This document shows positions 25,815-37,198 of a stretch of 64,000 nucleotides of DNA, piece by piece; the stretch's first letter is position 1, and each line of letters begins with the position of its first letter. The DNA is from Axinella damicornis (Eukaryota > Porifera > Demospongiae > Axinellida > Axinellidae): contig OZ007514.1 of assembly GCA_963931865.1 (NCBI GenBank), positions 4,208,084 to 4,272,083 of the forward strand. Direction: 5' to 3'. The position numbers and the translations under genes are program-made. The notes below the pieces were generated by a model. That model saw nothing but the letters and a program-made list of their open reading frames with translations. It searched no databases and was not told the origin of the DNA.

Positions 25815-26480
25815 GTCTTTTGGACACAAAAATGAGCATGGGTGAATTAGAAACGCTCTCCGCCTTTTATTGCAATCCAAATTATCGAACAAAGCCATAC
25901 CTCAATTGTTTATGGGTGGCCAAAATTGATTTTAATGGTGTATAGACTATGCTAGACACAGCACAGATGGTACGACATGCAAACAGTGCATATAGTCTAT
26001 ACAAAGCCATACCTCAATTGTTTATGGGTGGCCAAAATTGATTTTAATGGTGTATAGACTATGCTATAGGCACAGCACAGATGGTACGACATGCAAACAG
26101 TGCTTAGTCTATACAAAGCCATACCTCAATTGTTTATGGGTGGCCAAAATTGATTTTAATGGTGTATAGACTATGCTATAGGCACAGCACAGATGGTACG
26201 ACATGCAAACAGTGCTTAGTCTATACAAAGCCATACCTCAATTGTTTATGGGTGGCCAAAATTGATTTTAATGGTGTATAGACTATGCTAGGTACAGCAC
26301 AGTGCACTGTTTGCATGTCGTACCATCTGTGCTGTGCCTAGCATAGTCTATACACCATTAAAATCAATTTTGGCCACCCATAAACAATTGAGGTATGGCT
26401 TTGTTCGATAATTTGGATTGCCAAAAAAGGCGGAGAGCGTTTCTAATTCACCCAAACTGTTCATTTTTGTGTCCACTGAC
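25815..26480. repeat. Foldback with about four tandem 110-bp units on one arm
   Basis: The left arm (ggacacaaaaatgagc, gaattagaaacgctctcc, then accaaagccatacctcaatt-like units) is mirrored at 26301-26480. The unit containing gtttatgggtggccaaaatt is repeated about four times between 25888 and 26298. Block B keeps a single right-arm copy (34500-34670). No coding capacity is supported. Confidence 0.75.
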
Positions 26481-27160
26481 TGACTGACTGACATGCATAC
26501 TGACAGACATAGTAATCACTCTACCCCTTGCTGGTCGTGCATGTATGCTTGGAATATAAGCTAATGATCTCAGTATATAGGAGACCAACCAAGTAGCTAA
26601 CCATATAGACATGCAAGTGTATATATACACTTGTCCAGTAGGGCACGAAGGACAGCAAATCAGTTACTGTTATCCACAGAGTGGTTACCATGGTTGCAGA
26701 TGAGGGACCATGCAGTTGCTGCCAGAAGACATACAACAATAACCTGGTTATCTTAACCACTAAACATCTGTGAAGACTGTGAGGGCATGGAGTTACTAGC
26801 TTAGTCCCGACTCCATCAATGGCACAAGACTTAAAACCATACTAACACGTACATTTGTGAGGGACCAGCTGCCTGTACAACCTTCTATGATAAATTTATG
26901 CAGAAATGCTATGGACACACAGTATAGCTGTACAATAGCTAATTTTTGCATGCCAACTTGCCAAGCAAAGTTGTAGGACCTTGCAGATGCTCCCAATTGT
27001 GTCAGTGAGGGCTAGTTGCCCTGCAGGAAGCCTTATAGTCTCTCAATGCCAAAGTAAACTGACTGTCATAAACACTCCTGAGCTTGTCTGCAACCAAGGT
27101 AACCAGTTTGGTTAAATAACTGGTCTCTTTTTACAGTATAATATTGTTAGTTACACTTCT

Positions 27161-27163
<3 letters not shown>

Positions 27164-27206
<43 letters not shown>
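27164..27206. repeat. 43-base poly-C tract
   Basis: Uninterrupted cytosine run immediately before duplication block C copy 2. Copy 1 has no poly-C at the corresponding place. Confidence 0.9.
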
Positions 27207-28020
27207 ATAAAACTACACTGTGCAACCATTAGTAGGCATTGCACCATTCAAGGTTTCATATGAATGTGTGATGGAGGGCTATATAGTGGTTGACAGTCCT
27301 TGTAACTAGACAAACAGAACTGTACTCAAAATACAGGCCTAGGAAACCTCATACACCCACATCATCCTCATCTAACTACAATAATAATTGACACCTCATG
27401 CAAGCTTCAAAGAGCTCCATGCATTCTCAGTACTACCTACGTAGGAACTGTACTCAAAGTTCAGGAAACCTCATACACCCACATCATCCCTCAATCTGTC
27501 ACATCTAACTACAATAATAATTGACACCTCATCAAACAGCTCCATGCATTCTCAGTACTTGTAACTATACACCTACCTAGGTTACAAACAGAACTGTACT
27601 CAAAATACAGGAAACCTCACACACCCACATCATCCTCAATCTGTCCCATCCCCTGTCCAACTACAATGATAATTGACACCTGATGCAAGCTTCAAAGAGC
27701 TGCATTCTCACCCAGTGCAGCAACATTACCACAGCCAGCTGCAGCTGGCCTGGTGCAGCAACATGTGCAAATTTTATGTGCAAATGTGCAAATTTTAAGT
27801 GCAAATTTTATGTGCAAATGTGCAAATTTTATGTGCAAATGTGCAAATTTTATGTGCAAATGTGCAAATTTTATGTGCAAATGTGCAAATTTTATGTGCA
27901 AATGTGCAAAGTGCAAATTTTATGTGCAAATGTGCAAATTTTAAGTGCAAATTTTATGTGCAAATGTGTGTGTGCAAATGGAAATTAGAATGGACTGCTA
28001 CAGAATTAGGTGTGAGGTGC
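27207..28020. repeat. Segmental duplication block C, copy 2, internally triplicated
   Basis: Matches 22163-22870. A unit of roughly 130 bp containing aacctcatacacccacatca and atgcattctcag occurs about three times between 27340 and 27715 but once in copy 1. Confidence 0.7.
27765..27975. repeat. Minisatellite of tgtgcaaattttatgtgcaa units
   Basis: About ten copies of units built from atgtgcaaatttta and tgtgcaa. It opens artefactual frames on both strands (repeats of ANVQILC and of KFAHLHI), which are not genes. Confidence 0.9.
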
Positions 28021-28749
28021 AAACAAGTATTGATCATGCATGACCATCTTACTCCACACATGCCCAGAACAAAAGGACCTAGGTGGATGGATACAGTGGG
28101 GGAGAGAGTAAATTGTCTTGTTAGCATCATTGTCATTACTAGTTTGCCTGGTGTGTGCATGGGTTTGGGAATAGGAATAGGGCTTAGTTGACTTTGGTCC
28201 TTGTGACAGTCGTGTGTGCAGGTATATAGAGAGTTAATTGGAGTGCTAAGGGTTGACAAATAGGGATTATGTACTTGCTACAAGTGCTGTAGGGGTTGAC
28301 AAATTCAATCAGTCCTGATACAGTCTGTTATTCATTGTGTAATCAATGTCTCACAGACAGTGCAGCTGAGCTTAGTTGGTAATTTTTAGCAGTTGGCAGA
28401 TGTGTGGATTGAGCCTATTAGTACCAGCAAAGTGTTCACCATGAGGTGAACGGGAAGGAACTGATGTTTCTTGCTTGGGGAAATCACATGTTCTTGTTCT
28501 GTGGATATTAATCCAGGCCCTACTGCATTGGGCAACATTGCTAGATTGACTGGCAATCGTCAAAAAAACTGGTGAGAGGTTTGTAGTACGGGACAGGCAG
28601 GGTAGCGTCTGCATCATTTGCTCACCTCTGTTGTCTCTTGTAAGGTCCTGGTTGAAGTGGTGTTGGACGATCTTCAACATCTCTCTGTGTGTGTATGACT
28701 GAAGTGTCAGGCCAGCCATTAATGATTCACTTCTTCCAATACACACACA

Positions 28750-29120
28750 CACACTATGCCAGGTAACCTCCCACTATACACCAAAAGCAGAAACACCGGC
28801 CTGAAAATAACTTAGTCAGAAGGTACGAATAGCAATGAGTAGCATCAAGACTGTGGTGGTAAATTTGTGAATGCACGTACACACGTGCAGAAGGAAGGTT
28901 ACGCTATATTGAGTACAGACAGCTAAGAGGTGGACTGTTATTTTATGGATCCATAATCATGCCCTCTGCTGACAATGAACGTAATGAAAGGGAAATATTT
29001 GTTAGTGTTGAAGCCAGCCAATGCACAGCCAAATCTATGGATTTCACCAACTTGTGAACTTGATACTATAGAGATCATTTATCTCTACACCGAGCAATAT
29101 TGGAAACATATTAACACACT
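28750..29120. other. Intergenic, nothing recognised
   Basis: Unique-looking AT-rich sequence following a short ac-dinucleotide run at 28740. No coding, RNA or repeat feature could be supported. Confidence 0.4.
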
Positions 29121-29149
29121 AGGTTAATTTGCCCAAGTGGGACCGATCA

Positions 29150-29540
29150 ATAACAGTTGGTTATTGAGAGGAAAAGGAATAACAGTTGTTATTGAGAGGA
29201 AAAGGAATAACAGTTGGTTATTGAGAGGAAAAGGAATAACAGTTGGTTATTGAGAGGAAAAGGAATAACAGTTGGTTATTGAAAGGAAAAGGAATAACAG
29301 TTGGTTATTGAGAGGAAAAGGAATAACAGTTGGTTATTGAGAGGAATAACAGTTGGTTATTGAGAGGAAAAGGAATAACAGTTGGTTATTGAGAGGAATA
29401 ACAGTTGGTTATTGAGAGGAAAAGGAATAACAGTTGGTTATTGAGAGGAATAACAGTAACGAGGTGGTTATTGAGAGGAATAACTGTTGGTTATTGAGAG
29501 GAATAACAGTAACGAGGTGGTTATTGAGATGAATAACAGT
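29150..29540. repeat. 29-bp minisatellite (gaataacagttggttattga)
   Basis: About fifteen head-to-tail units of gaataacagttggttattga followed by gaggaaaag. Shorter variants lack the aaaag block, and two units carry an agtaacgagg variant. Each unit is itself partly palindromic (aataac and gttatt). Confidence 0.9.
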
Positions 29541-30244
29541 TGGTTTGGTTACTTTGGCTAACTATCACCCTAGAACTAGAACTTAGAGCAACGAGCAGAA
29601 TTCTGATGCGCACCCTACAATATAATAACAGACACACAAAGATGTGGACACATGCATTCACAGCACAACAAAGAACAAGAGAGGACAATACAGAGCAAGG
29701 GAGGCCCTTGGCAAAATCCATGCACAAGTTTAACAACATCCAATTTACACTTTACTACAGTTACATACTTTCATTTCAGCTTAGAAATTGTGTCAGCTGG
29801 GTACAGGAGACTTTGCATGGAGGCTCAGCAGACCCTAGAGGACCAAATTAAGACTGCATGCATTTTTTGATTGTATATTCTACAGCCTTTCTGGGTGTAT
29901 GATGAATTATTGCTTCTACGTTCATAATGAAGTGATTGACAGTTGTCGATGATGAAAATTGAGTACCAGTGTGGTTGTTGTCAATTATTTCTTATTGTAA
30001 TCATTACATTATTGGTAAACAGTTGCATTACAAATTAACTATAAGAATATGATTTGTAATCATTACATGATAAATTAGTATTCAAATTATTTTTAGGATT
30101 AATTACCATTCAATTACTACAGAGGGAATTATTACAAGTTAAGCAATTGGTAATTACCCAACTGGAGATGGCCTGGTACTAGTAAACTTTCATATGTGCT
30201 CCTGACAGAATGTACAACAGGATACGTATACAAATACTGCATGC

Positions 30245-30325
30245 AAAGTAATTTTGAGGTAATTGTGTATTTAACTACTAGTTTTAAACTAGTAGTTAAA
30301 TACACAATTACCTCAAAATTACTTT
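30245..30325. repeat. Perfect 81-bp palindrome
   Basis: Two exactly complementary 40-base arms, starting aaagtaattttgaggtaatt, meet around a single T. It lies in an AT-rich stretch (about 29990-30460) where gtaat and attac recur many times. It could be a transposon end or foldback element. Confidence 0.9.
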
Positions 30326-30511
30326 AGCTAACTTAGGAATTACTTACACTACATATTATGATTCCTGGGAAAGCAGGTAATGATTATTAATTACAGTTCT
30401 GGCATTTAGTCCATGATTACAAGCAATTAATTACAACAAGTAATCCCTTACAGGACAATTATTAACAACTACCATTACCACAACACTGTTGAGTACCAAC
30501 ATGTGTATAAC

Positions 30512-30678
30512 TATTCTCGGAACCAGACCCTTTGCATAGAGAGGAGGCAAGATCTGGACTCGGGCACATGCCTACATTTGAATTGTCCTGGTGGAATACA
30601 ATTGTGCACCACTGAAAGGCTGGACGTGACCAGACCTTTCCTTGTTCCCCTTGCAAAGGGGGTCTGGTTCCAAGACTA
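30512..30678. mobile_element. Foldback element with GGAACCAGACCC arms
   Basis: The left end tattctcggaaccagaccc pairs with the right end ggtctggttccaagacta. The outermost bases resemble the TAGTCTCG family. No target duplication is seen. Confidence 0.6.
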
Positions 30679-31064
30679 GTCTGTAATACAGCTAGTTTGT
30701 TGTGGAATGAAATGCCATGGGTTAGAGCTACGTAATCTCCACTTAGATAAAGCACGTTTTCTGGGACTGAACCTTCCGGTCCACAGAATATATTGTCCCA
30801 AACTGGAAGTCAGATCGTGGAAAAAACTTCAGGCATTGTCGTAGTTCAATTTGCAACATCAAGTAGAAGTCACTGTGCAGTTCTAGTAAGGATTAAGTGA
30901 TTGGTTTTGTCCGTCTGTTCTGTTGTCTGTTCAGCGAAAAAGATTGAAATCACGCAATACACACAGTTACAATGGTAAACCCGACAATAGGAATTTTCAA
31001 AAAAGAAGCGTCTGTGTACCTGATAGTGCATCTCCAGCTCTGTCTTATTAAACGATGGTTGGGT

Positions 31065-31265
31065 CTGCCATTTAACCCGTTTAACTACGGAATTCTTTCT
31101 CCAAGACAACACATTTTCATGCATTCATCGCACACCACCTTCGTAGGTGCTCCTCTCCCACAGCATTCCCTCCTCAGTGGCCAGACTTGGAGGGGTTTGC
31201 ACACATGGAGAGCCCCCTCTGGCAATACCATTAATGATATTCATGACCATTAATGATATTCATGA
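31065..31265. mobile_element. Truncated copy of the CCCTTTAA element
   Basis: The complement of this stretch matches the right third of 39111-39713, including the strings catgaaaatgtgttgtcttg and gtcatgaatatcattaa. The terminus reads tttaacccgtttaac. The left part is missing, and a short ttaatgatattcatgacca unit is duplicated at the break. Confidence 0.65.
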
Positions 31266-31529
31266 CCACCTACAAGCCATTGCAGCAATCTGATTGTGGT
31301 ATCTGTTTTCAGTATAACAGATGGCATGCATAGCAACCCATGCACAGTGGTCACAGACAAGTGAGCAGTAGCTAATAGCCCTGACAGGAACTTTACTTGT
31401 GGCTAGGCGGAGCTAGCAGTGGCGCAGTCAATAAATCAGTATGCCAATCATGGAGGATCGGGCAGACAAGTTATCCATATAAGTTTTACTCTGTACTAAC
31501 TCCAGCCCAGCTACTCCTGCGTATTGGTC

Positions 31530-31627
31530 TAGTCTCGGTCCCAGACCCAAACTACCCCAGCACAGATCGCATCTTGATACTGGAAGCCATCCGTGCTGGG
31601 GTTGGTTTGGGTATGGGGCCGAGACTA
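31530..31627. mobile_element. Foldback element with TAGTCTCGGTCCC ends, copy in block B
   Basis: Equivalent of 23120-23230 with a shorter loop. Its presence at the same place in both blocks dates it before the duplication. Confidence 0.75.
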
Positions 31628-31774
31628 ACCTTCACCTCATATAAGTCTTCAGAAGCTATAAAACCCAATAATCAATCAACGTTTGGGGAGAAAGAATCAC
31701 ATAATTATACCCTCAGAACTAAGTAATCAATTACTACTAGCACATTTCAGGGGCAAGCTAATTGTCATAGCATC

Positions 31775-32539
31775 TTAGGGATTTGGGTGGAGTTCAATGC
31801 TATCGGGGAATGTCATGACCCGGTGTGCAATCACACGGGCAGTGGTGAAATCTGGTGCCAGAGGGATGATAATGTTAAAGCCTGATTCAAGTCCCTGACC
31901 CAGTTGACGATTGAAGAGATCATTGTTTTGAACCACGAGGCCGTCATACGGAACAACGTACGCTGGGGTGTTTGATTGCACACGTATCATCGTTGGAGAC
32001 TGTGGACAGTTGTGGATCAGGTAATAAAAAAAGGTCAAGGAAACTCCACTTGGAACTTCTACACCCTCTTCACGTCCCCAGGTCCCAAAAAGCCGCTGTG
32101 TATCGTTCATGTCTACTGAATACCCTCCTTGCTGCATATCAAAACATCTTGATGTTCCTTGTCTCCCATTAATTAACCAGCGGTTACCAGCTGATACAGT
32201 GACGTTAATCGGAATTCTGAATGGCGACATGATGGCATTCTGGAAACTACGTCGACCAAGTTCATCAGGTTCACTGCCGGAAAAATCGAGACCAAACCTC
32301 TCATTGAAGAATTCAATAGCTTGCTGAGTAGCTCGTTCAACCTCTGCTTCAGTGAATTTCAGGTCTTCTCGGAAATACAGGAGGCCAGGGTCAGCGCGGA
32401 CACCTAATAAGCTGATACTAGCAAGTTGATTAGTAGTGTAGATCAATTCAGCGGAGTGTACCTCAGCGGGACAGGTGTCTGCCTGGACGCACAGACCAAA
32501 AGTGGCCAGAAAGCCAAGCAAGACAATCCAGGACTTCAT
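31775..32539 (-). CDS. Secreted protein of unknown family, copy B
   Basis: Encodes 254 residues starting MKSWIVLLGFLATFGLCV, with the same signal peptide and cysteine pattern as copy A at 23375-24139. Substitutions are scattered and mostly mild (for example NFSG to DFSG, MNGT to MNDT, AHPV to AHRV), and the frame is intact, so both copies look maintained. Two N-glycosylation sites of copy A are lost here. The same acceptor-like string (ctccattgcag) precedes the start. Function unknown. Confidence 0.85.
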   Translation of the reverse strand: MKSWIVLLGFLATFGLCVQADTCPAEVHSAELIYTTNQLASISLLGVRADPGLLYFREDLKFTEAEVERATQQAIEFFNERFGLDFSGSEPDELGRRSFQNAIMSPFRIPINVTVSAGNRWLINGRQGTSRCFDMQQGGYSVDMNDTQRLFGTWGREEGVEVPSGVSLTFFYYLIHNCPQSPTMIRVQSNTPAYVVPYDGLVVQNNDLFNRQLGQGLESGFNIIIPLAPDFTTARVIAHRVMTFPDSIELHPNP

Positions 32540-32680
32540 TGGTAACGTTTCTCTGCAATGGAGAAGAGTTAAAATAGTTAGTGGCTACAGCAATGACTAC
32601 AGCTGCAAGAATCATTGTTCTCAACCAGGTATAATTTACATTATCATGATTCAGGTATAATATAGCTAAAACAGGCCTAG

Positions 32681-32823
32681 GGGCGTAGCTAGGATTTGGA
32701 GACTGAAGAGGCATGGAGTTCTCTGCGCGCGCGGCGAAAATTTTCGAGCTAATTAATTATTCATTGCCGAGCGGGAAGCGAGGCAACTAATCGTGCAGCA
32801 GGGCAGTCGAATCTGAGCTAGCG

Positions 32824-32878
<55 letters not shown>

Positions 32879-33456
32879 TGTAACTCTCAGGAATGCAATA
32901 AAGGACGTCACCCATACGCACCAAGGCAAGTGCGCGGGGTGAACTCTCACAAGTGCGCGTGGGCACTAACGCACCGAATATATGGTGTCTGCTGCTACTT
33001 ATAATACAGAGTTTTAGCTCCAAAAATGATTATGGGTGTCATGAATATAGTTACCCGGCCACCGATGAGTCACATGAATATACTTACCATGTTACCAGGC
33101 TGTGAATACATAAACATGACAATCTCTGGATTGCCAGATAACAACAACTACTAACTCGCTTCCGCGAGGCTCTTCTGCGTGCATTCACGTATGCACTAGT
33201 AAGTTAATACACAGTGCGCTCAAACAGTTGCTCTCGAAATGCTATATACAGCAATATGCTGGTGCCCTGACTGTCCCAGACTTGCAGCACTATCAGCGTT
33301 AAGAGTATACGCCGGCTCATGGTCAGCCTAGCTCCTGTCTCTGTCATCAGATCGAACGCACATCGTACGCGGATTGTGCGAGACTCCGGACACGCGCGTC
33401 ATTATCCAGAAAAGCGAGGAGGCAACTGCCTCCTTGCCTCATTGCTAGCTACGCCC
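32681..33456. mobile_element. 776-bp element with GGGCGTAGCTAG ends
   Basis: The left end gggcgtagctagga and right end tgctagctacgccc are inverted repeats flanked by TAG at 32678-32680 and 33457-33459. It is present only in block B. It contains a (TA)n run at about 32825-32875. No transposase is seen. A 3-bp duplication is compatible with PIF/Harbinger or CACTA. Confidence 0.65.
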
Positions 33457-33583
33457 TAGCTGAGTCCAAGGCTGTTACTCAAAATAAACCGTTTGCAAAG
33501 AGTAAGGATTGCGGGAATATGACTTCCTTAGGATCTCAGTTGGGTTGGAATTCTTTTTCTTGTCTGCAAACGTACATGTATGC

Positions 33584-33663
33584 ATAGCCTCGTTCCCACG
33601 CTCCTCCCCAGCCCGGTACAGTATGCGTCAAAAAAGCTGGGGAGGAGCCTGGGAATGAAGTTA
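33584..33663. mobile_element. Foldback element of the TAGCCTCG family in block B
   Basis: The left end tagcctcgttcccacgctcc pairs with the right end ggagcctgggaatgaagtta. The equivalent block A copy was later split by the 36-bp micro-element at 24655-24690. Confidence 0.65.
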
Positions 33664-34983
33664 TGCACTGCATGCAACGACCTACTGGATCTAAGTCCCG
33701 AATTGAAGTTTGCGTATAGTATACGCAACACGAAGATTCCAACGCAACTGAAATCCGCTGTATCTTGCTCGTGCTTTGGGCCGAAAAAAATATCGTACAC
33801 GCACACAATATGCAGGCCTCAGCAATGCACCCTATAGATGAACTATAAATTTGCGAGATGATCATTTATATTTAGCCTATATAGCAACTTCAGTCAACAA
33901 TGAAATAACTGCCGCTGTATAGCAACACCTTCACGAAACTTACGCTCAAACGTACCAAAAACAAGCGAAATCCTGCAGAAAGTTCAGTCCCTGTAGAAAC
34001 GACAGACACTCAAGCAATGCACTGGCTGCGTCGTCTTCTGCTCTGTAAACAACGTTAGTCAGGTCGTTTTGACCTGGCGGCGATGCGGCTGTATTATATA
34101 ACGGTTGTCAATAGAATCCAAACTAGTGCTAGACAATCACGCCGATAAGCTGCGCGGAACTCGCGCGATGCGGCTGAGTCGGATCACTTTCTGACCATCC
34201 TGGAAACCCATCCTGGATACCGTTTTCACACCTTTGATGGGCAGCAGGTGATTCCTAGCCTCATTCCTGCAGATGTTAAGGCTAGCATGGACGCATCGAC
34301 CTAGTCTAACGAGACTAGCATCGACCCGCGGCTATAGCTCCACCTCCTCCAAAAGGTGCAGAACCACTGCTCTCCTCCTCCTGTTCCAAGTCCTCCTTAC
34401 CGTACTGCAAGCGACGACAAGCTGGGCGTGGGACTGGGAACAAGGCTAGTGGCACATCATACCACAGACAACCTTGAAGAAGTGCCCAGTAGACCACTTC
34501 CGTGCACTGTTTGCATGTCATACCATCTGTGCTGTACCTACATGTAGCATAGTCTACACCATTAAAATCAATTTTGGCCACCCATAACCAATTTTGCTTG
34601 ATAATTTGGATTGCAATAAAAGGCAGAGAGCGTTTCTAATTCACCCAAACTGCTCATTTTTGTGTCCACTGACTGACTGACATGCAGTGATACTGACAGA
34701 CATAGTAATCACTCTACCCCTTGCTGGTTGTACATGTATGCATGGCGTATAAGGTAATGATCTCAGTAGGAGACCAACCAAGTAGCTAACCATATTGTGA
34801 CAGACTGGCACTTATATGTGTAAATGTGTGGGACTAAGGATTTGCTGTTTAGTGCTTAGGGACAACTTGTTTATGTGCTGATGATTAGAAGGCTGCCATG
34901 CTAATGTGTAGCCAATTAAATTGCATTGTCATGCCCTTTTACTTCCTGTTTTTTGGAGGCACAGCTAAGGACAAATATTTCTG

Positions 34984-35010
34984 CCCCCCCCCCCCCCCCC
35001 CCCCCCCCCC
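34984..35010. repeat. 27-base poly-C tract
   Basis: Uninterrupted cytosine run followed by an A-rich stretch. Confidence 0.9.
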
Positions 35011-35410
35011 AAAATAAAAAATCTATTTCCTGGGTCTTGCACAGACAAACTACTTGTACTTATCAACTGTTTATCTTCAGCTCACTACTCTAAAGGATGC
35101 CCCATAAATGCTGACTAAGTGCAATACTCAAATTATGAAACCACATCCCATTGGGTGCCATATGGTGCCATATGGCGCCCTTAACATAAATTTATCATAG
35201 AAGGTTGTATTGGCAGCTGATCACTCACAAATGTACCTGTTAGTATGGTTTTAAGTCTTATGCAACAGATGTTTAGTGGTTAAGATAACCAGGTTATTGT
35301 TGTATGTCTTCTGGTGGCAACTAGTCCCAACATGTGTCTCATCTGCAACCATGGTAACCACTCTGTGGATAACAGTAACTGATTTGCCGTCCTTTGTGCC
35401 CTAGTGTATA

Positions 35411-36215
35411 CACTTTGCATGTTTATATGTGTGATAGACTCTGCTCTGACTCACAGCAGAACTGATCACGCACGGTCTAATTTAGCTAACAAGAGGTCCG
35501 AGGTTGATGGTCGCAAACAACCAATACTTTAATAGATGACCAAAGACGATACAAGATGGACAATTAAGAATAAGAACTCAGCTTTTATACTTTCCTCCCT
35601 AGCAACGTATAGTCCACAAAAGGAAAACACAATCAACAGCTACAATAAATTAAATACAATATAATTTGTATAGGTACAGGTAAAATAGCAGGTGGAATAA
35701 ATCCAATGGTTAAAGGGTTAAACAACAGTGCCCACAGACAATGCGGTATATAGTGGGCTGGCTTCTTGCTATAGACTAAGTTAAAACAAGGATGATTACA
35801 TGTGCAAGCCCATGCTGTGAAGTGTGTGGAGGGCATCACGTGATCTGCACTATTAATTTTGTGCGATCGTTAAAATATTGTAGCCACACCCATAACCACA
35901 CCCAGAGAACCATACAGATGAACAGTGCATTTTGTGCACTGGAATGATTGGCAATCGCAAGTATATACGTCAGGAAGCAACCATGCAGTGTAACAGACCA
36001 TCCACATGTGCAGCTGCAGTGTATAGCTACATAGCAAGAAGTGAGGATTACACTTTGCCATTCCAAAGCAGGTTGATGTTTGAGGTCCTCTTCGTTGAGG
36101 TGTGGGATTGTGTCATTACAACTTAGGGTTTGCATGAATGATTATGATCTCAACGGATCGATGGAACTTTCAAATGTGCATATCAATACTTCCATGTGAA
36201 AATTTCAGTTGCCAC
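35411..36215. other. Intergenic, no supported gene
   Basis: Contains a string tgtgatagactctgctctga that could be the start of a retroelement repeat, but no matching end was found. The minus frame at 35836-36135 has no splice context or recognisable motif. Confidence 0.35.
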
Positions 36216-36224
36216 ATGCACACT

Positions 36225-36318
36225 TAGTCTCGCGGGCCAGACGTTCGCGGCGCGCGGAGGGGCCCTTCCAGCGCCGCCCTCCCCTCCGCGCGCCGTGAAC
36301 GTCTGGCCCGCGAGACTA
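36225..36318. mobile_element. GC-rich foldback element with perfect 9-bp duplication
   Basis: This 94-bp palindrome from tagtctcgcgggccagacg to cgtctggcccgcgagacta has perfect flanks atgcacact at 36216-36224 and 36319-36327. It shares the terminus TAGTCTCG and 9-bp duplication with the family but has a different, GC-rich interior (gcgcgcggagg). Confidence 0.88.
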
Positions 36319-36433
36319 ATGCACACTGTACATCTTTATTACACAGGTATACCTGACAATACCACACAAAATTTAGCAAAAATCCCTTCAAGAATTGAGT
36401 TACTTAATGTTACTGTCTACAGGTGATGGAAGC

Positions 36434-36555
36434 TCAACAGTCACTGCTCTGCTTCTCATACAGAACTTTATTAGCTAGATCTCTGCCAGGAAGAGCTGTA
36501 CGGGTTGGGGTCCCAGTCGTGGTTCCCATGGTATTGGCAGCAACAACACCATCAC
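36434..36555 (-). CDS. Candidate terminal exon, unidentified
   Basis: On the minus strand an acceptor (gtacttctag) is followed by 39 open codons ending RDLANKVLYEKQSSDC and TGA. The peptide has a Thr/Gly-rich start (NTMGTTTGTPTRT). It looks like a last exon, but no partner exon was found upstream; the region immediately upstream is repeat. Function unknown. Confidence 0.35.
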
Positions 36556-36943
36556 CTAGAAGTACAGAACGAAGTGTGTGGTATCACACGATGCACTAAC
36601 TTTTGTGTTCCAAATTACTGTATATGCATGCTCAAGACATGCCCTTGTAGGGTGCCCCACTGACAAACTCAATGAAGGAGTTTTGATGATGACGATGAGA
36701 GACAGGGCAATTGCAATACCGTAGACTCTGGTTATTTGTGCATATTGTGTATTAGGTGCATACATTTATTAGGCGCATACTTCCTTCCTGGTACACGGCA
36801 TCATTTTTATTAAGCGCATGCGCTAAATAGTAGGATACACACTCGGGTGTGAGAAAGAACAGCTCAAATTCAGAGAGTGAGAACTACGACGGCCTCAAGA
36901 GCAGGTACAGCATGGTCATATGGCACGCCATCTGTAACAGAAA

Positions 36944-37198
36944 TGTCACGTCGGCCTGAGGGCCTTGTGACATCATGTTGGCCTGAGGGCCTTGTGACGT
37001 CACATCGGCTTGAGGGCCTTGTGATGTCACGTCGGCCTGAGGGCCTTGTGACATCATGTCGGCCTGAGGGCCTTGTGACGTCACATTCGCCTGAGGACCT
37101 TGTGACATCATGTCGGCCTGAGGGCCTTGTGACATCATGTCGGTCTGAAGACCTTGTGACGTCACGTCGGCCTGAGGACCTCGTGACGTCACGTCGTG
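36944..37198. repeat. 27-bp minisatellite with TGACGTCA / TGACATCA in each unit
   Basis: About nine units of ggcctgagggccttgtgacg plus a tcacgtc-type remainder. The unit length is a multiple of three, so frames on both strands stay open. Each unit contains TGACGTCA or TGACATCA, like the cAMP response element, and a gggcc palindrome. Confidence 0.9.

Larger units (their letters stand above)
22925..26640. repeat. Segmental duplication block A (paralogue of 31338-34800)
   Basis: Collinear with block B from a cccatgcacagtggtca string through the secreted-protein gene, its 5' flank and the stretch ending near aagtagctaaccatat at 26600. The differences are discrete insertions: 24655-24690 and 24826-25331 here, and 32681-33456 in block B. 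A foldback region at 25815-26480 is expanded here. The segment just beyond (26636-26900) matches block B only in reverse orientation (35190-35410). Confidence 0.8.
31338..34800. repeat. Segmental duplication block B (paralogue of 22925-26640)
   Basis: Carries the second secreted-protein gene and the empty sites of two elements present in block A. It differs by the 776-bp insertion at 32681-33456 and by new sequence at about 34200-34450. Confidence 0.8.

Noticed and set aside
27683..28191. Frames of repeated ANVQILC and KFAHLHI
   Set aside because: Products of the tgtgcaaatttta minisatellite in several frames at once.
28372..28752. Minus frame of 126 codons (contains QSYTHREMLKIVQHHFNQDL then a GTGAGC donor)
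   Set aside because: The short stretch before the donor looks exon-like, but the rest does not, and no linked exon or family was found. Left out as unsupported.
35411..35780. Solo LTR beginning TGTGATAGACTC
   Set aside because: No matching CA end, no target duplication and no second copy in the window.
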